DNA of 64,000 nt, taken from assembly GCF_030159855.1 (NCBI RefSeq), contig NZ_BSNG01000001.1:496001-560000 (forward strand), in the 5' to 3' direction. Below, one piece after another: positions 16,386-24,105 of this stretch. This stretch comes from Devosia yakushimensis. GTDB lineage: Bacteria > Pseudomonadota > Alphaproteobacteria > Rhizobiales > Devosiaceae. The notes below the pieces were generated by a model that was not told the origin of the DNA, did no database searches, and worked only from the letters and a program-made list of their open reading frames with translations. Both the position numbers and the translations under genes were made by a program. Within the stretch, counting starts at the first letter, position 1. Each line of letters begins with the position of its first letter.

Positions 16386-17459
16386 ATGGCCACACGCAAG
16401 CTTAAGGTCGGGATCGTCGGATGCGGCGCGGGCCGCACCCATCTGGTTGAGGGCTATGCGCCCAATGCCGACTTGTTCGAGGTGGTTGCGCTTTGCGATC
16501 TCAATACCGAGCGGCTGGCCGCGGTGGGCGATGAGTTCGGCATTGCGGGGCGGACGACGTCGTTCGAGGCGCTGCTGGCCATGCCCGAGCTCGATGTCAT
16601 CGACATCTGCACCCCGCCGGGGCTGCATCTGGAACAGAGTCTGGCGGCTTTGGCGGCGGGCAAGCATGTGGTCTGCGAGAAACCACTGGTGGGGTCACTG
16701 GCCGAGATCGATGTGATCATGGCGGCAGAAGCGCGTTCGGTCGGGCGGCTGATGCCGGTGTTCCAATATCGCTATGGCAATGGGGTGGCCAAGGCCAAGG
16801 CGGTGATCGATGCCGGGTTGGCCGGCAAGGCCTATGCCGGAACGGTCGAAACCTTCTGGCGGCGCGGGCCGGATTATTATGCCGTGCCCTGGCGCGGCAA
16901 ATGGAAGACCGAGCTGGGCGGTGTGCTGATGGCCCATGCCATCCATCCGCATGACATGATGACTTATCTCATGGGGCCGGTGGACCGGGTGTTCGGCCGG
17001 GTGGATACCCGCGTCAACGATATCGAGGTCGAGGATTGTCTGTCGGCGTCATTGCGCATGCAAAATGGGGCGCTGGTATCGCTGACGGCGACGCTGGGGT
17101 CGGCGGATCAGTTGACCCGTATTCGGCTGGCATTTGAGAACCTGACCATTGAAAGCGATCATGCGCCCTACCAGCCCGGCGCGGCGGATTGGCAGATCAT
17201 TCCCAAGACACCCGAGATCGGCACGCGGATCGACGCGGTGCTGGCCGATTGGCAATTCGTGCCGTCGCGGCATACGACGCAATTGAAGCTGTTTCATCAG
17301 GCCATCACCAGTGGCGGGCCGTTGCCGGTGACGACGAAGGATGCACGGCAGGCGCTGGAGCTGGTGACGGCGATCTATCATTCTTCCGAGACCGGGACCG
17401 ATATCGTGCTGCCACTGGATGCGGGGCATCCGAAATATAAGGGATGGGCGCCGGCTTAG
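16386..17459 (+). CDS. Gfo/Idh/MocA-family oxidoreductase
   Basis: From ATG 16386 the protein has 357 residues. The N-terminal Rossmann fold carries 'LKVGIVGCGAGRTHL'. The motif 'AGKHVVCEKPLVGS' contains the EKP signature whose Lys is catalytic in this family. The C-terminal half includes 'HAIHPHDMMTYLMGPV' with the usual histidine pair. Members oxidise or reduce sugars and inositols with NAD(P). Its place after the sugar-binding protein gene suggests a sugar or sugar-acid substrate. An earlier in-frame GTG would add 18 poorly conserved residues. Confidence 0.87.
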   Translation: MATRKLKVGIVGCGAGRTHLVEGYAPNADLFEVVALCDLNTERLAAVGDEFGIAGRTTSFEALLAMPELDVIDICTPPGLHLEQSLAALAAGKHVVCEKPLVGSLAEIDVIMAAEARSVGRLMPVFQYRYGNGVAKAKAVIDAGLAGKAYAGTVETFWRRGPDYYAVPWRGKWKTELGGVLMAHAIHPHDMMTYLMGPVDRVFGRVDTRVNDIEVEDCLSASLRMQNGALVSLTATLGSADQLTRIRLAFENLTIESDHAPYQPGAADWQIIPKTPEIGTRIDAVLADWQFVPSRHTTQLKLFHQAITSGGPLPVTTKDARQALELVTAIYHSSETGTDIVLPLDAGHPKYKGWAPA

Positions 17460-17479
17460 ATCGGGGCCTCCCTCCACTC

Positions 17480-17528
17480 CTCCCCCGCTTTTCGCTAGCG
17501 AAAAGCTGACCTCCCCAGCAAGGGAGGG
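17480..17528. repeat. Dispersed palindromic intergenic repeat, copy 2 (inverted relative to copy 1)
   Basis: The perfect 20-bp palindrome gcttttcgctagcgaaaagc (17487-17506) is followed by tgacctcccc and a small gggagg stem. The reverse complement reads ggggaggtcagcttttcgct..., matching the 4251-4284 hairpin of copy 1 almost base for base. It lies behind the Gfo/Idh gene. Confidence 0.7.
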
Positions 17529-17571
17529 TGAACCCGGTGGGTGGATGGCATGGTGCCAGACAAGCTGAAAC

Positions 17572-17586
17572 TTGATATACCAATCA
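17572..17586. promoter_or_regulatory. Possible GntR autoregulatory site
   Basis: The sequence ttgataTACCAatca (17572-17586) has TGAT/ATCA half sites and shares ttgatata with the operator at 15.0 kb. It lies 22 bp before the GntR start codon, which would suit autoregulation. Confidence 0.4.
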
Positions 17587-17608
17587 GGCTTGTTGCGGAG
17601 AAATTGTC

Positions 17609-18310
17609 ATGCAGGATCATGTTGGTACGCGGCTGGAACGGCTCGATCCCAAGCTCAGCCTGACGCTGCGCGATCACGTGCACAAGGCATTGCGCATGGC
17701 GATCCTGTCGGGGCGTTTTGCGCCGCAGGCAAAGCTCAATGAGCGGCAATTGGCCGAGGAGCTGGGCGTGAGCACGACGCCGCTGAAGGAAGCGCTGCGA
17801 CAGCTGGAGACCGAGGGGCTGATTTCGACGCTGCCGCGCCGGGGCATAGTCGTGCTTTATAGCCGCACCTGGGCCGAAGAGATGATCTTGGCGCGGGCCG
17901 CGCTCGAATCCATGATTGCGCATTTGGCGGCGCGGCGGATCGACAGGCCAGGCGCGGTGGCGCTGCAGGCAACGATCGCGGCCATGAGCGAGGCCAGCTC
18001 GGCAGGCGATGCCGGCCGGCTGATCGAACTCAACGAAGTGTTCCACGAGCAAATCCATGTTGCCTCGCACTGTGTCTACTTGGCGCGGCTGATCGAGCGG
18101 CAGCGTTTTTACGACGAGGGTACGCGGCGGATCATTCATTCAGACCCCGATGAGCGGGCGCGTGCGCTGGCCGAACACCGGTTGATTGCCGAGACTATCG
18201 CGGCAGGCCAGGTGGATGCGGCCGAGCGGGCCATGCGCGACCATGTGGTGCGTTCGGGGGAACATTATCTCCGCCTGGTCTTTTCCGGGCAGTCTCCGGC
18301 GGGCGATTGA
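17609..18310 (+). CDS. GntR-family regulator, FCD subfamily
   Basis: The 233-residue protein has an N-terminal winged helix (about 18-82: 'LNERQLAEELGVSTTPLKEA', 'GLISTLPRRGIVV') and an all-helical FCD effector domain with histidines of the metal/carboxylate site ('NEVFHEQIHVAS', 'EHRLIAETI'). FCD regulators usually sense sugar acids or other carboxylates. It probably controls the flanking dehydratase, binding-protein and oxidoreductase genes through the ttgatata-containing palindromes near 15.0 and 17.6 kb. Confidence 0.88.
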   Translation: MQDHVGTRLERLDPKLSLTLRDHVHKALRMAILSGRFAPQAKLNERQLAEELGVSTTPLKEALRQLETEGLISTLPRRGIVVLYSRTWAEEMILARAALESMIAHLAARRIDRPGAVALQATIAAMSEASSAGDAGRLIELNEVFHEQIHVASHCVYLARLIERQRFYDEGTRRIIHSDPDERARALAEHRLIAETIAAGQVDAAERAMRDHVVRSGEHYLRLVFSGQSPAGD

Positions 18311-18327
18311 TCTCGCTCACTATGCGC

Positions 18328-18388
18328 GTTTCGTGCACAATTTCGCAGGTTTCGTGATCTAGGCATTTGCGCATAATCGCCCGATTAT
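18328..18388 (+). promoter_or_regulatory. AraC-type direct repeats and promoter upstream of the phytanoyl-CoA-dioxygenase-like gene
   Basis: The 8-mer gtttcgtg occurs at 18328-18335 and 18349-18356, exactly 21 bp (two DNA turns) apart, as expected for an AraC-family dimer. Four bases later comes TAGGCA (18360-18365), then a 17-bp spacer and GATTAT (18383-18388), each four of six to the sigma-70 consensus. The likely binder is the AraC protein encoded as the second gene of this operon. Confidence 0.6.
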
Positions 18389-18437
18389 CCGTGACATGGG
18401 GCGCCGTAATGGCGGCCGATGCTGACGGAAATGGACA

Positions 18438-19283
18438 ATGCTGCAATTTGATCAGGAACAGGGCGGGGTCTATCAGGATGGGCTCTATGACCCCCAGGAA
18501 ACCGCGCCGCGCATCGATATCGCCCAGGCGCTGACGCCGCCATCGCGCGATCACTATCGTCAGCACGGCTGGCTGTCGGTCAAGGGGCTGCTGGATCAGC
18601 GGGAACTCGACGCTGCCAAGGCCGCGATCGACGATCTGATTTATGGCCGGGTGCCGGTGTTCTCTGGGGTTTCCTACGAGAAGAGCCATAGCGGCAATAT
18701 CGAGGCGATGAGCGCCGAAGAGCGCTATGACGCGGTGCGGAAGCTCTACGATTTCGTGCCGCATGAAGAGCGCCTGGCCAGTATTGCACTGGGTGAGCGC
18801 ATTACCTCGATCTGCCGGCATTTGCTTGAGCGGGATGTGCGGCTGTTTCAGGACATGGCCTTGCTCAAGCCACCGCGGGGCGGCCGCGAAAAGCCCTGGC
18901 ATCAGGACCATGCCTTCTTTGACTATCCGTTGGGCACGCGCATTGTCGGCGTGTGGATCGCGGTGGATGAAGCCACCATTGCCAATGGCTGTATGCAGGT
19001 GCTCGATGGCGGTCATCTGGCCGGGCCGATCCACCATTTCCGCCGCCGCGACTGGCAGATCTGCGACACCGATATGATGGGCCGTAGATCGGTGGCTTTC
19101 CCGCTCGAGCCGGGCGACGGCATGTTCTTCGACGGGCTTTTGCCGCATGGCACGCCTTCTAACAATTCGGCGCAGCGGCGGCGGGCCTTGCAGTTTCACT
19201 ATATGGACCAGCAGGCCCAGCCGGCCGACGCGGCAGAGCGGCTGGCGATCTTTGGCGGCGAAGGGGCCGGCGCAACCTGCTGA
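18438..19283 (+). CDS. Phytanoyl-CoA dioxygenase (PhyH) family protein
   Basis: The 281-residue protein is an Fe(II)/2-oxoglutarate oxygenase. Iron ligands are visible as His155-x-Asp157 in 'KPWHQDHAFFDYPLGTR' and His237 in 'LLPHGTPSNNS', followed by the 2-oxoglutarate-binding Arg in 'QRRRALQFHY'. Family members hydroxylate many small molecules, so the substrate is open. It begins an operon with an AraC regulator and a sugar-binding protein, which suggests that it acts on a carbohydrate-related compound or its lipid or aglycone part. Confidence 0.83.
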   Translation: MLQFDQEQGGVYQDGLYDPQETAPRIDIAQALTPPSRDHYRQHGWLSVKGLLDQRELDAAKAAIDDLIYGRVPVFSGVSYEKSHSGNIEAMSAEERYDAVRKLYDFVPHEERLASIALGERITSICRHLLERDVRLFQDMALLKPPRGGREKPWHQDHAFFDYPLGTRIVGVWIAVDEATIANGCMQVLDGGHLAGPIHHFRRRDWQICDTDMMGRRSVAFPLEPGDGMFFDGLLPHGTPSNNSAQRRRALQFHYMDQQAQPADAAERLAIFGGEGAGATC

Positions 19284-19303
19284 AACCCAAGCACATCGAC
19301 GCT

Positions 19304-20143
19304 TTGCATGATGGCACGCCCGGGGTTGAGCTCCGGGCGCCTGTCGGCCGCATGGTCTGCGAGCCGAACTGGAGCTTCGTGTCCGACCCGAGCAAGACCG
19401 ACAATTACCGGCTGTGGTTCATCTGGTCGGGTGAGGGGGAATTGGTTGCGCCCGATGGCCAGACCATTGCGCTGATGCCGGGGGTCACCGTGATCATGCG
19501 GCCGGACGGCATCTATCAGGCACGGCACAATCCGGCCAACCGGCTGGGCGTGACGTTTCTCAACTATGCCTATGGCGACGGCGACGCGCCGCTGCCGCCC
19601 CTCTGGTGCTGGACGGCGGACTTTTTGTTCGTCGATGCGGTGACGCGCAAGATCGTGCAACTGCATGCGGCGGAGCTGGCGGGCATGGCGGACAATGGCA
19701 CGCGCACGGCCATGCTGTTGCGGGCGGCGCTCGATGAGCTGGCGCTGTCGGCCCGGCAAATGCAGCAGGCCAGTGCGCCGACATCGCGCCTGGATCGCGA
19801 TGTGATCGAGCTTGCCAACAAGGTGCTCGAAATGCCGGCGGAGTTCGATGACATTTCGGGCCTGGCCGGGCAGGTGCTGCGGAGCCGGGCGCATTTCACG
19901 CGCACCTTCGGCCGCATCTATGGGGTGAGCCCGGCGCGGTTCGTCAAATCCACCAAGCTGCTCAAGGCACGCAACCTGTTGCAGACATCCACCATGAGCA
20001 TTGGGGAGATCAGCGCGCAGCTCGGCTATGCGAGCACGCAGTATTTTACCCGCCAGTACAAATCATACTTCGCCACGACGCCGGGGGAGGACCGGCGCCG
20101 GGCGCAAGCCAATAACGGCAAAAAACAGGAGGAGAAGAAATGA
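19304..20143 (+). CDS. AraC-family regulator with cupin-like sensor domain
   Basis: The 279-residue frame (TTG start, 20 nt after the preceding gene) has an N-terminal AraC_binding cupin ('WSGEGELVAPDGQTIALMPG', 'PDGIYQARHN') and a C-terminal pair of helix-turn-helix motifs ('FDDISGLAGQVLRSRAHFTR', 'SIGEISAQLGYASTQYFTRQ'). An alternative CTG a few codons upstream cannot be excluded. Its end overlaps the next gene by 4 bp (ATGA), which ties it to the binding-protein gene. It likely senses the sugar and acts on the direct repeats in front of the operon. Confidence 0.82.
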   Translation: MHDGTPGVELRAPVGRMVCEPNWSFVSDPSKTDNYRLWFIWSGEGELVAPDGQTIALMPGVTVIMRPDGIYQARHNPANRLGVTFLNYAYGDGDAPLPPLWCWTADFLFVDAVTRKIVQLHAAELAGMADNGTRTAMLLRAALDELALSARQMQQASAPTSRLDRDVIELANKVLEMPAEFDDISGLAGQVLRSRAHFTRTFGRIYGVSPARFVKSTKLLKARNLLQTSTMSIGEISAQLGYASTQYFTRQYKSYFATTPGEDRRRAQANNGKKQEEKK

Positions 20144-21420
20144 ACCTAAATCGCCGGCAGTTGATCAAGAATGGGCTTGCCCTGGGCGCCATGGCCGCGC
20201 TCGCGCCAGCTATCCGCGCCCAAGAGACTGGGCTGCGCACGATCTTTTGGGGCGGGCAGGCCCGCGCGGAACGCACGTTCAAGGTCTTCGACCTGTTCAG
20301 CGCGGCGCGCGGCGGTGGGCCGGTCGCCAGCGAGTTTATGGGTTTCAACGATTATTGGGCCAAGGTGGCAACGCTCACCGCCGGCGGCAATGCGCCGGAC
20401 CTGATCCAGATGGATTACCGCTATATCGTTGAATATGCGCGGCGCGGTGCATTGGCGCCGCTGGATGGCTATCTTGGCGGTGCGCTGGATGTTTCCGACT
20501 TCGATGCCGACCAGGTCGAGGCCGGCAAAGTGGATGGCAAGCTTTACGGCGTCAGCCTGGGGGCGGGCGGATTCTGCCTTCAGGTCAATGCCAGCGCCTT
20601 CGAGCGGGCTGGCCTGCCGGCGCCGGGGCCGGAGACGAGCTATGCCGATCTTGCCGGCATGGTCAGCGATTTCAACGCCGCCAATGCGGGCATGCACATG
20701 CTGATGGATGCTTCCGGGAACGAACCGGCCCTGGAGAACTGGCTGCGTCAGCGGGGCAAGGCTCTTTATACGCCGGATGGGGCACTGGCGTTCGATGCGG
20801 CCGATGCCAGCGAATGGTTTGCGCTATGGGCCGACCTGCGGGGCAAGGGCGTCTGCGTGCCCGCCGATGTCCAGGCGCTTTCCACCGGCACGATCGATAC
20901 CAGCATGCTGGTGTCGGGCAAGGCGGCGACCGGGATAACCGGGGTCAACGAGCTCATCGCCTATCAGGCTCTGGTGCAGGACACGCTGAAGGTGACCAAT
21001 ATGCCGCTGGTGGCGGCGGGCGGCAAAGGCGGGCATTACCGCAAGCCCACCATGCTCTGGACATTGGCCAATACGTCCACGCTCAAGGACGAGGCGGTGG
21101 ACCTGGCCAATTTCTTCACCCACGATCTGGAGGCGGCAAGCGTGTTGGGGCTGGAGCGCGGTATTCCCTGCTCGGCGGCGTCGCGCGAGCATATCGTGAC
21201 CGGGCTCACTGATCTTGAGAAGCAGACCGTGGACTTCTTTGCCAATCTTGGCGATCTGCTTGGTGATATTCCGCCACCGCCACCAGCCGCGGCGGGCGAA
21301 ATCGATCTGTCACTGTTGCGGACCATCAGCCAGGAAATCGCCTTCGGCGCCAAAACGCCCGAGGCAGGGGGCGCCGAAATGGTCAGCGGGGCCAATGATA
21401 TCCTGGCGCGGGCCGGCTGA
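20140..21420 (+). CDS. ABC sugar transporter substrate-binding protein (family 1), orphan copy B
   Basis: This 426-residue paralog of copy A is the same length and keeps the same blocks ('APDLIQMDYRYIVEYARRG', 'DGKLYGVSLGAG', 'CVPADVQALSTGTIDTS', 'GKAATGITGVNELIAYQ'). It has a Tat-like signal ('NRRQLIKNG', cleavage near residue 26). It is translationally coupled to the AraC gene. As with copy A, no permease or ATPase gene is nearby. After its stop the sequence holds only a broken thiolase gene. Confidence 0.87.
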   Translation: MNLNRRQLIKNGLALGAMAALAPAIRAQETGLRTIFWGGQARAERTFKVFDLFSAARGGGPVASEFMGFNDYWAKVATLTAGGNAPDLIQMDYRYIVEYARRGALAPLDGYLGGALDVSDFDADQVEAGKVDGKLYGVSLGAGGFCLQVNASAFERAGLPAPGPETSYADLAGMVSDFNAANAGMHMLMDASGNEPALENWLRQRGKALYTPDGALAFDAADASEWFALWADLRGKGVCVPADVQALSTGTIDTSMLVSGKAATGITGVNELIAYQALVQDTLKVTNMPLVAAGGKGGHYRKPTMLWTLANTSTLKDEAVDLANFFTHDLEAASVLGLERGIPCSAASREHIVTGLTDLEKQTVDFFANLGDLLGDIPPPPPAAAGEIDLSLLRTISQEIAFGAKTPEAGGAEMVSGANDILARAG

Positions 21421-21438
21421 CGGGCAGAAGGATCTGCA

Positions 21439-21775
21439 TCACGGGATCAACGCCCGCTGTGGCCCAGCTGGCGATGCGGACCGATCGGGGTCAATCCGCG
21501 GCGGGCGGGCTTCATCTTCATGCATCAACACGAGGGCGGCAGCGCCGTCATTGAGGCCCGAGGCATTGCTGCATGCCTCGGGCCGGGGCGCAAGCCCGAG
21601 CCGTAGACCCGGTTGACGCCGAAGGCGGTGGCCGATTTGGGGATGTCGGCCTTGATCGCGGCCTGCCGGGCGGGGTTTTGACCAGCACCGGCCATCAGCA
21701 CCTGGGCCCAGGATGACCTTGTCCATGGCATCAGTGGACGGGCCCGCGCGATAGCAGTGGCGCCCAACTCATGGG
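21439..21775 (-). pseudogene. Acetyl-CoA acetyltransferase (thiolase) remnant
   Basis: Three pieces of a thiolase can be read on the minus strand in alternating frames: 'ELGATAIARA', 'MDKVILG', then 'GAGQNPARQAAIKADIPK' running to 'VYGSGLR', and finally 'NASGLNDGAAALVLMHEDEA'. In thiolases the last block lies some 200 residues further on, so most of the protein is deleted. Frame changes occur at least three times. The catalytic nucleophile of the CGSGL motif is Tyr instead of Cys. The piece ends at TGA near 21439. It is a decayed AtoB/PhaA-type gene. Confidence 0.85.
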
Positions 21776-22004
21776 GGTGTACTCAGCGGACCAAGAACCC
21801 GACGGCTTCCGGCGCGGCAACGGTTTTCCGGATCGTTGTGTAGTCCAGGCGTGACCAACCGATCTTTGATCTGCGCCGATGTTCTTCCAGCTGAGTTGTC
21901 GAATTAAAAATACACGATATCCTTCATAAACTGGAAGTGGCTACTCGGCTTTCTCTTCACCGCGCATGCTTATCAAATAGTCACTTGAGCATCGAGGTCT
22001 GCCG
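21776..22004. other. Upstream region of the ubiD-led operon
   Basis: No gene is seen in these 229 bases, which are more AT-rich than their surroundings. TTGTCG at about 21896-21901, followed after about 16 bp by TATCCT, could be a promoter for the long gene run that starts with ubiD. A weak cttc-N8-gaag inverted repeat (21922-21937) could be a LysR-type site. Neither is strong. Confidence 0.35.
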
Positions 22005-23435
22005 ATGTCGGCCCACACTTCAGCCGCGAACACTCTGACGACCTTTCCGGCTGAGGCGGACGACGTAGCCACGGATTTGCGTGACCAATCCTGTCGCCCC
22101 ATGCTCGCACAGCTTGCCGCTCAAGACGATTTGCTCGTTGTCGACGAGGAGATCGATCCCGTCTTCGACCTTTCGGCTCTGCTCTCCCTGACGCACGACA
22201 CCATGGCCGTACAGGCCAATCGCCTCAAGGGCTCGGACATGCCGGCCTTTGGTAATCTGCTGTCTGATCGCGAGCGCATTGGAATGGCTCTCGGCGTCGA
22301 ACCAGCCAAAATTCAGGACACGCTGCTTGGCTCGGTGAAGAGGCCCATTCCGCCGGTCGTGGTTGAAAATGCGCCGGTACAGCAGCTCGACTTTGCCGAT
22401 GGCGTTCTTGCGCGCCTGCCAGTCCCCACCTTCTTTGCCAGGGAGACCGGCCCTTACATCAGCGCCGGCATGATGGTTGCGGTGGACCCGGAAACCGGGC
22501 TGGGCAATGCTTCCTATGCCCGCCTCAAGATATTAGCCCCGAACGAGGCCCTGATCGGCATCGCGCCAAACCATCACCTTGCGATCATGGCCCGCAAGGC
22601 CGCCGTCATGGGCAAGCCGCTGCCCTTCGCCGTCGTGCTGGGCGCCCACCCGGCTATCCAGCTTGCCGCCTGCCTTTATCTTGGCCTTGGCGACGACGAA
22701 ATGCACTGCGCAGGCGCATTGCTCGGCGAACCGGTGCGCGTCACCAAATGCCTCACCAACGATATTCTGGTGCCGGCCGATGCCGAGATTGTCCTTGAAG
22801 GTTTTATCCATGCGGATAAGCCCGTCGAGGAAGGCTATGTGTCTGAGTACCACGGTATGTACGAAGACTACGGGGTCGGCGTGCTGGCGACATTCCACCG
22901 CATGACCAGGCGCTCCGATGCCATGTTCCAGGTCATCGAGCCGGGCTACCATGCCGAGCATATCTATCTCGGTGCGATTCCCATTGCGGCCAGCCTCAGG
23001 GCGCAGCTCGCCCGTTCCATCCTCAATGTCGGCGAAGTCGCCGTGACCGCATCCGGTTCGGGCCGCAACAATGTCGTGGTGCAACTCCATAATCCGCGTC
23101 CTGGCCAGGCCCGCCGCGCCATGGCCATTTGTTGGGGTGCCGTGAGCATCATCAAGAACATCACCATCGTGGACAGCGATGTCGACCCTTGGGATACGGA
23201 AGCGGTTGAACTGGCCAAATCCACCCGCATGCGCGCCGAACGCGACGTTCTGATCGTCGCCGACCTGCCGGCCGATCGTTCCGAGCCGCAGGAAGCGGGC
23301 GGCATGGTCGCCAAGATCGGCTATGACGCCACCATCCGCCAGGCTGACCGGAAGGAAGGCTTCGATAAAGCGCTCCCACCGGAAGCGTCCTACGAACGCA
23401 TGCGCGGTGTACTCGCCCGCGCCAAGGGGCGCTGA
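22005..23435 (+). CDS. UbiD-family prenylated-FMN decarboxylase
   Basis: The 476-residue protein has UbiD-family blocks: 'PVPTFFARETGPYISAGMM', 'GNASYARLKI' with the active-site Arg, 'EGYVSEYHGMYEDYG', and a C-terminal 'MVAKIGYDAT'. These enzymes use prenylated FMN, supplied by UbiX, to remove (or add) carboxyl groups on aromatic, heteroaromatic or alpha,beta-unsaturated acids. The N-terminus has an extra 30-40 residues. It is not placed with ubiquinone genes; the catabolic neighbourhood points to a substrate-specific decarboxylase. It is followed after 3 bp by the ubiX gene, so the enzyme and its cofactor maker are co-expressed. Confidence 0.9.
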   Translation: MSAHTSAANTLTTFPAEADDVATDLRDQSCRPMLAQLAAQDDLLVVDEEIDPVFDLSALLSLTHDTMAVQANRLKGSDMPAFGNLLSDRERIGMALGVEPAKIQDTLLGSVKRPIPPVVVENAPVQQLDFADGVLARLPVPTFFARETGPYISAGMMVAVDPETGLGNASYARLKILAPNEALIGIAPNHHLAIMARKAAVMGKPLPFAVVLGAHPAIQLAACLYLGLGDDEMHCAGALLGEPVRVTKCLTNDILVPADAEIVLEGFIHADKPVEEGYVSEYHGMYEDYGVGVLATFHRMTRRSDAMFQVIEPGYHAEHIYLGAIPIAASLRAQLARSILNVGEVAVTASGSGRNNVVVQLHNPRPGQARRAMAICWGAVSIIKNITIVDSDVDPWDTEAVELAKSTRMRAERDVLIVADLPADRSEPQEAGGMVAKIGYDATIRQADRKEGFDKALPPEASYERMRGVLARAKGR

Positions 23436-23438
23436 ACC

Positions 23439-24020
23439 ATGAAGAAGCGCCGCATGATCGTTGCGATTACCGGGGCCTCCGGTGCCTGCTACGGCGTGCG
23501 GGCGCTCGAGATGCTGCGCGACATCGAGGATGTGGAAACGCATCTGATCATGTCGAGTGCCGGCATCCGGACCGCGATAGAGGAGGGTGTTGCCACCGCT
23601 GCCGAGGACATTCGGGCGCTGGCGGATGTCTGCTACCCGCATAAGGATATCGGCGCAGCGGTCGCCTCCGGCTCGTTCAAATGCGAAGGCATGCTGATCG
23701 CTCCTTGTTCAATCAAGACTCTTAGCGCCGTTGCCCATTGCTACACGGATGATCTGATTTCGCGCGCTGCCGACGTTTGCCTCAAGGAACGACGCAAGCT
23801 GGTGCTGATGGTGCGGGAGACCCCGCTCCATGCCGGTCACATCGCCCTGATGGATACGGCAACGCGCAGCGGGGCGATTATCATGCCACCTGTGCCCAGC
23901 TTCTACACTCGTCCGAAAACGCTCGACGATCTGGTCAGCCAGACGGTGGGCCGTGCGCTGGACCAGTTCGATTTCGACCACCCCAGCGTGCGCCGATGGA
24001 AAGAAGGAGGTCTCAGCTAG
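23439..24020 (+). CDS. ubiX: UbiX-family flavin prenyltransferase
   Basis: The 193-residue protein makes prenyl-FMN from reduced FMN and dimethylallyl phosphate. Motifs are 'IVAITGASGACYGVRALE' (flavin phosphate loop), 'APCSIKTLSAVAHCYTDDLI' and 'LVLMVRETPLHAGHIALM', with the Ser/Arg/Glu residues of the active site. Length is normal. It starts 3 bp after ubiD and serves that enzyme. A possible alternate name is Pad1, for versions linked to phenolic or cinnamic acid decarboxylases. Confidence 0.9.
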   Translation: MKKRRMIVAITGASGACYGVRALEMLRDIEDVETHLIMSSAGIRTAIEEGVATAAEDIRALADVCYPHKDIGAAVASGSFKCEGMLIAPCSIKTLSAVAHCYTDDLISRAADVCLKERRKLVLMVRETPLHAGHIALMDTATRSGAIIMPPVPSFYTRPKTLDDLVSQTVGRALDQFDFDHPSVRRWKEGGLS

Positions 24021-24105
24021 GGACGTGCCTGCTGGCTGGCTCAGCCAGTGAAGAACCAGGGAACGAGGCTCTCTTCGGGAAAAGAGAGCCAACAAGGAGA
24101 GACAA

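Noticed and set aside
22005..24020. Ubiquinone synthesis role for UbiD and UbiX
   Set aside because: No ubiquinone gene is near and the pair leads a catabolic gene run, so a dedicated decarboxylase is more likely.
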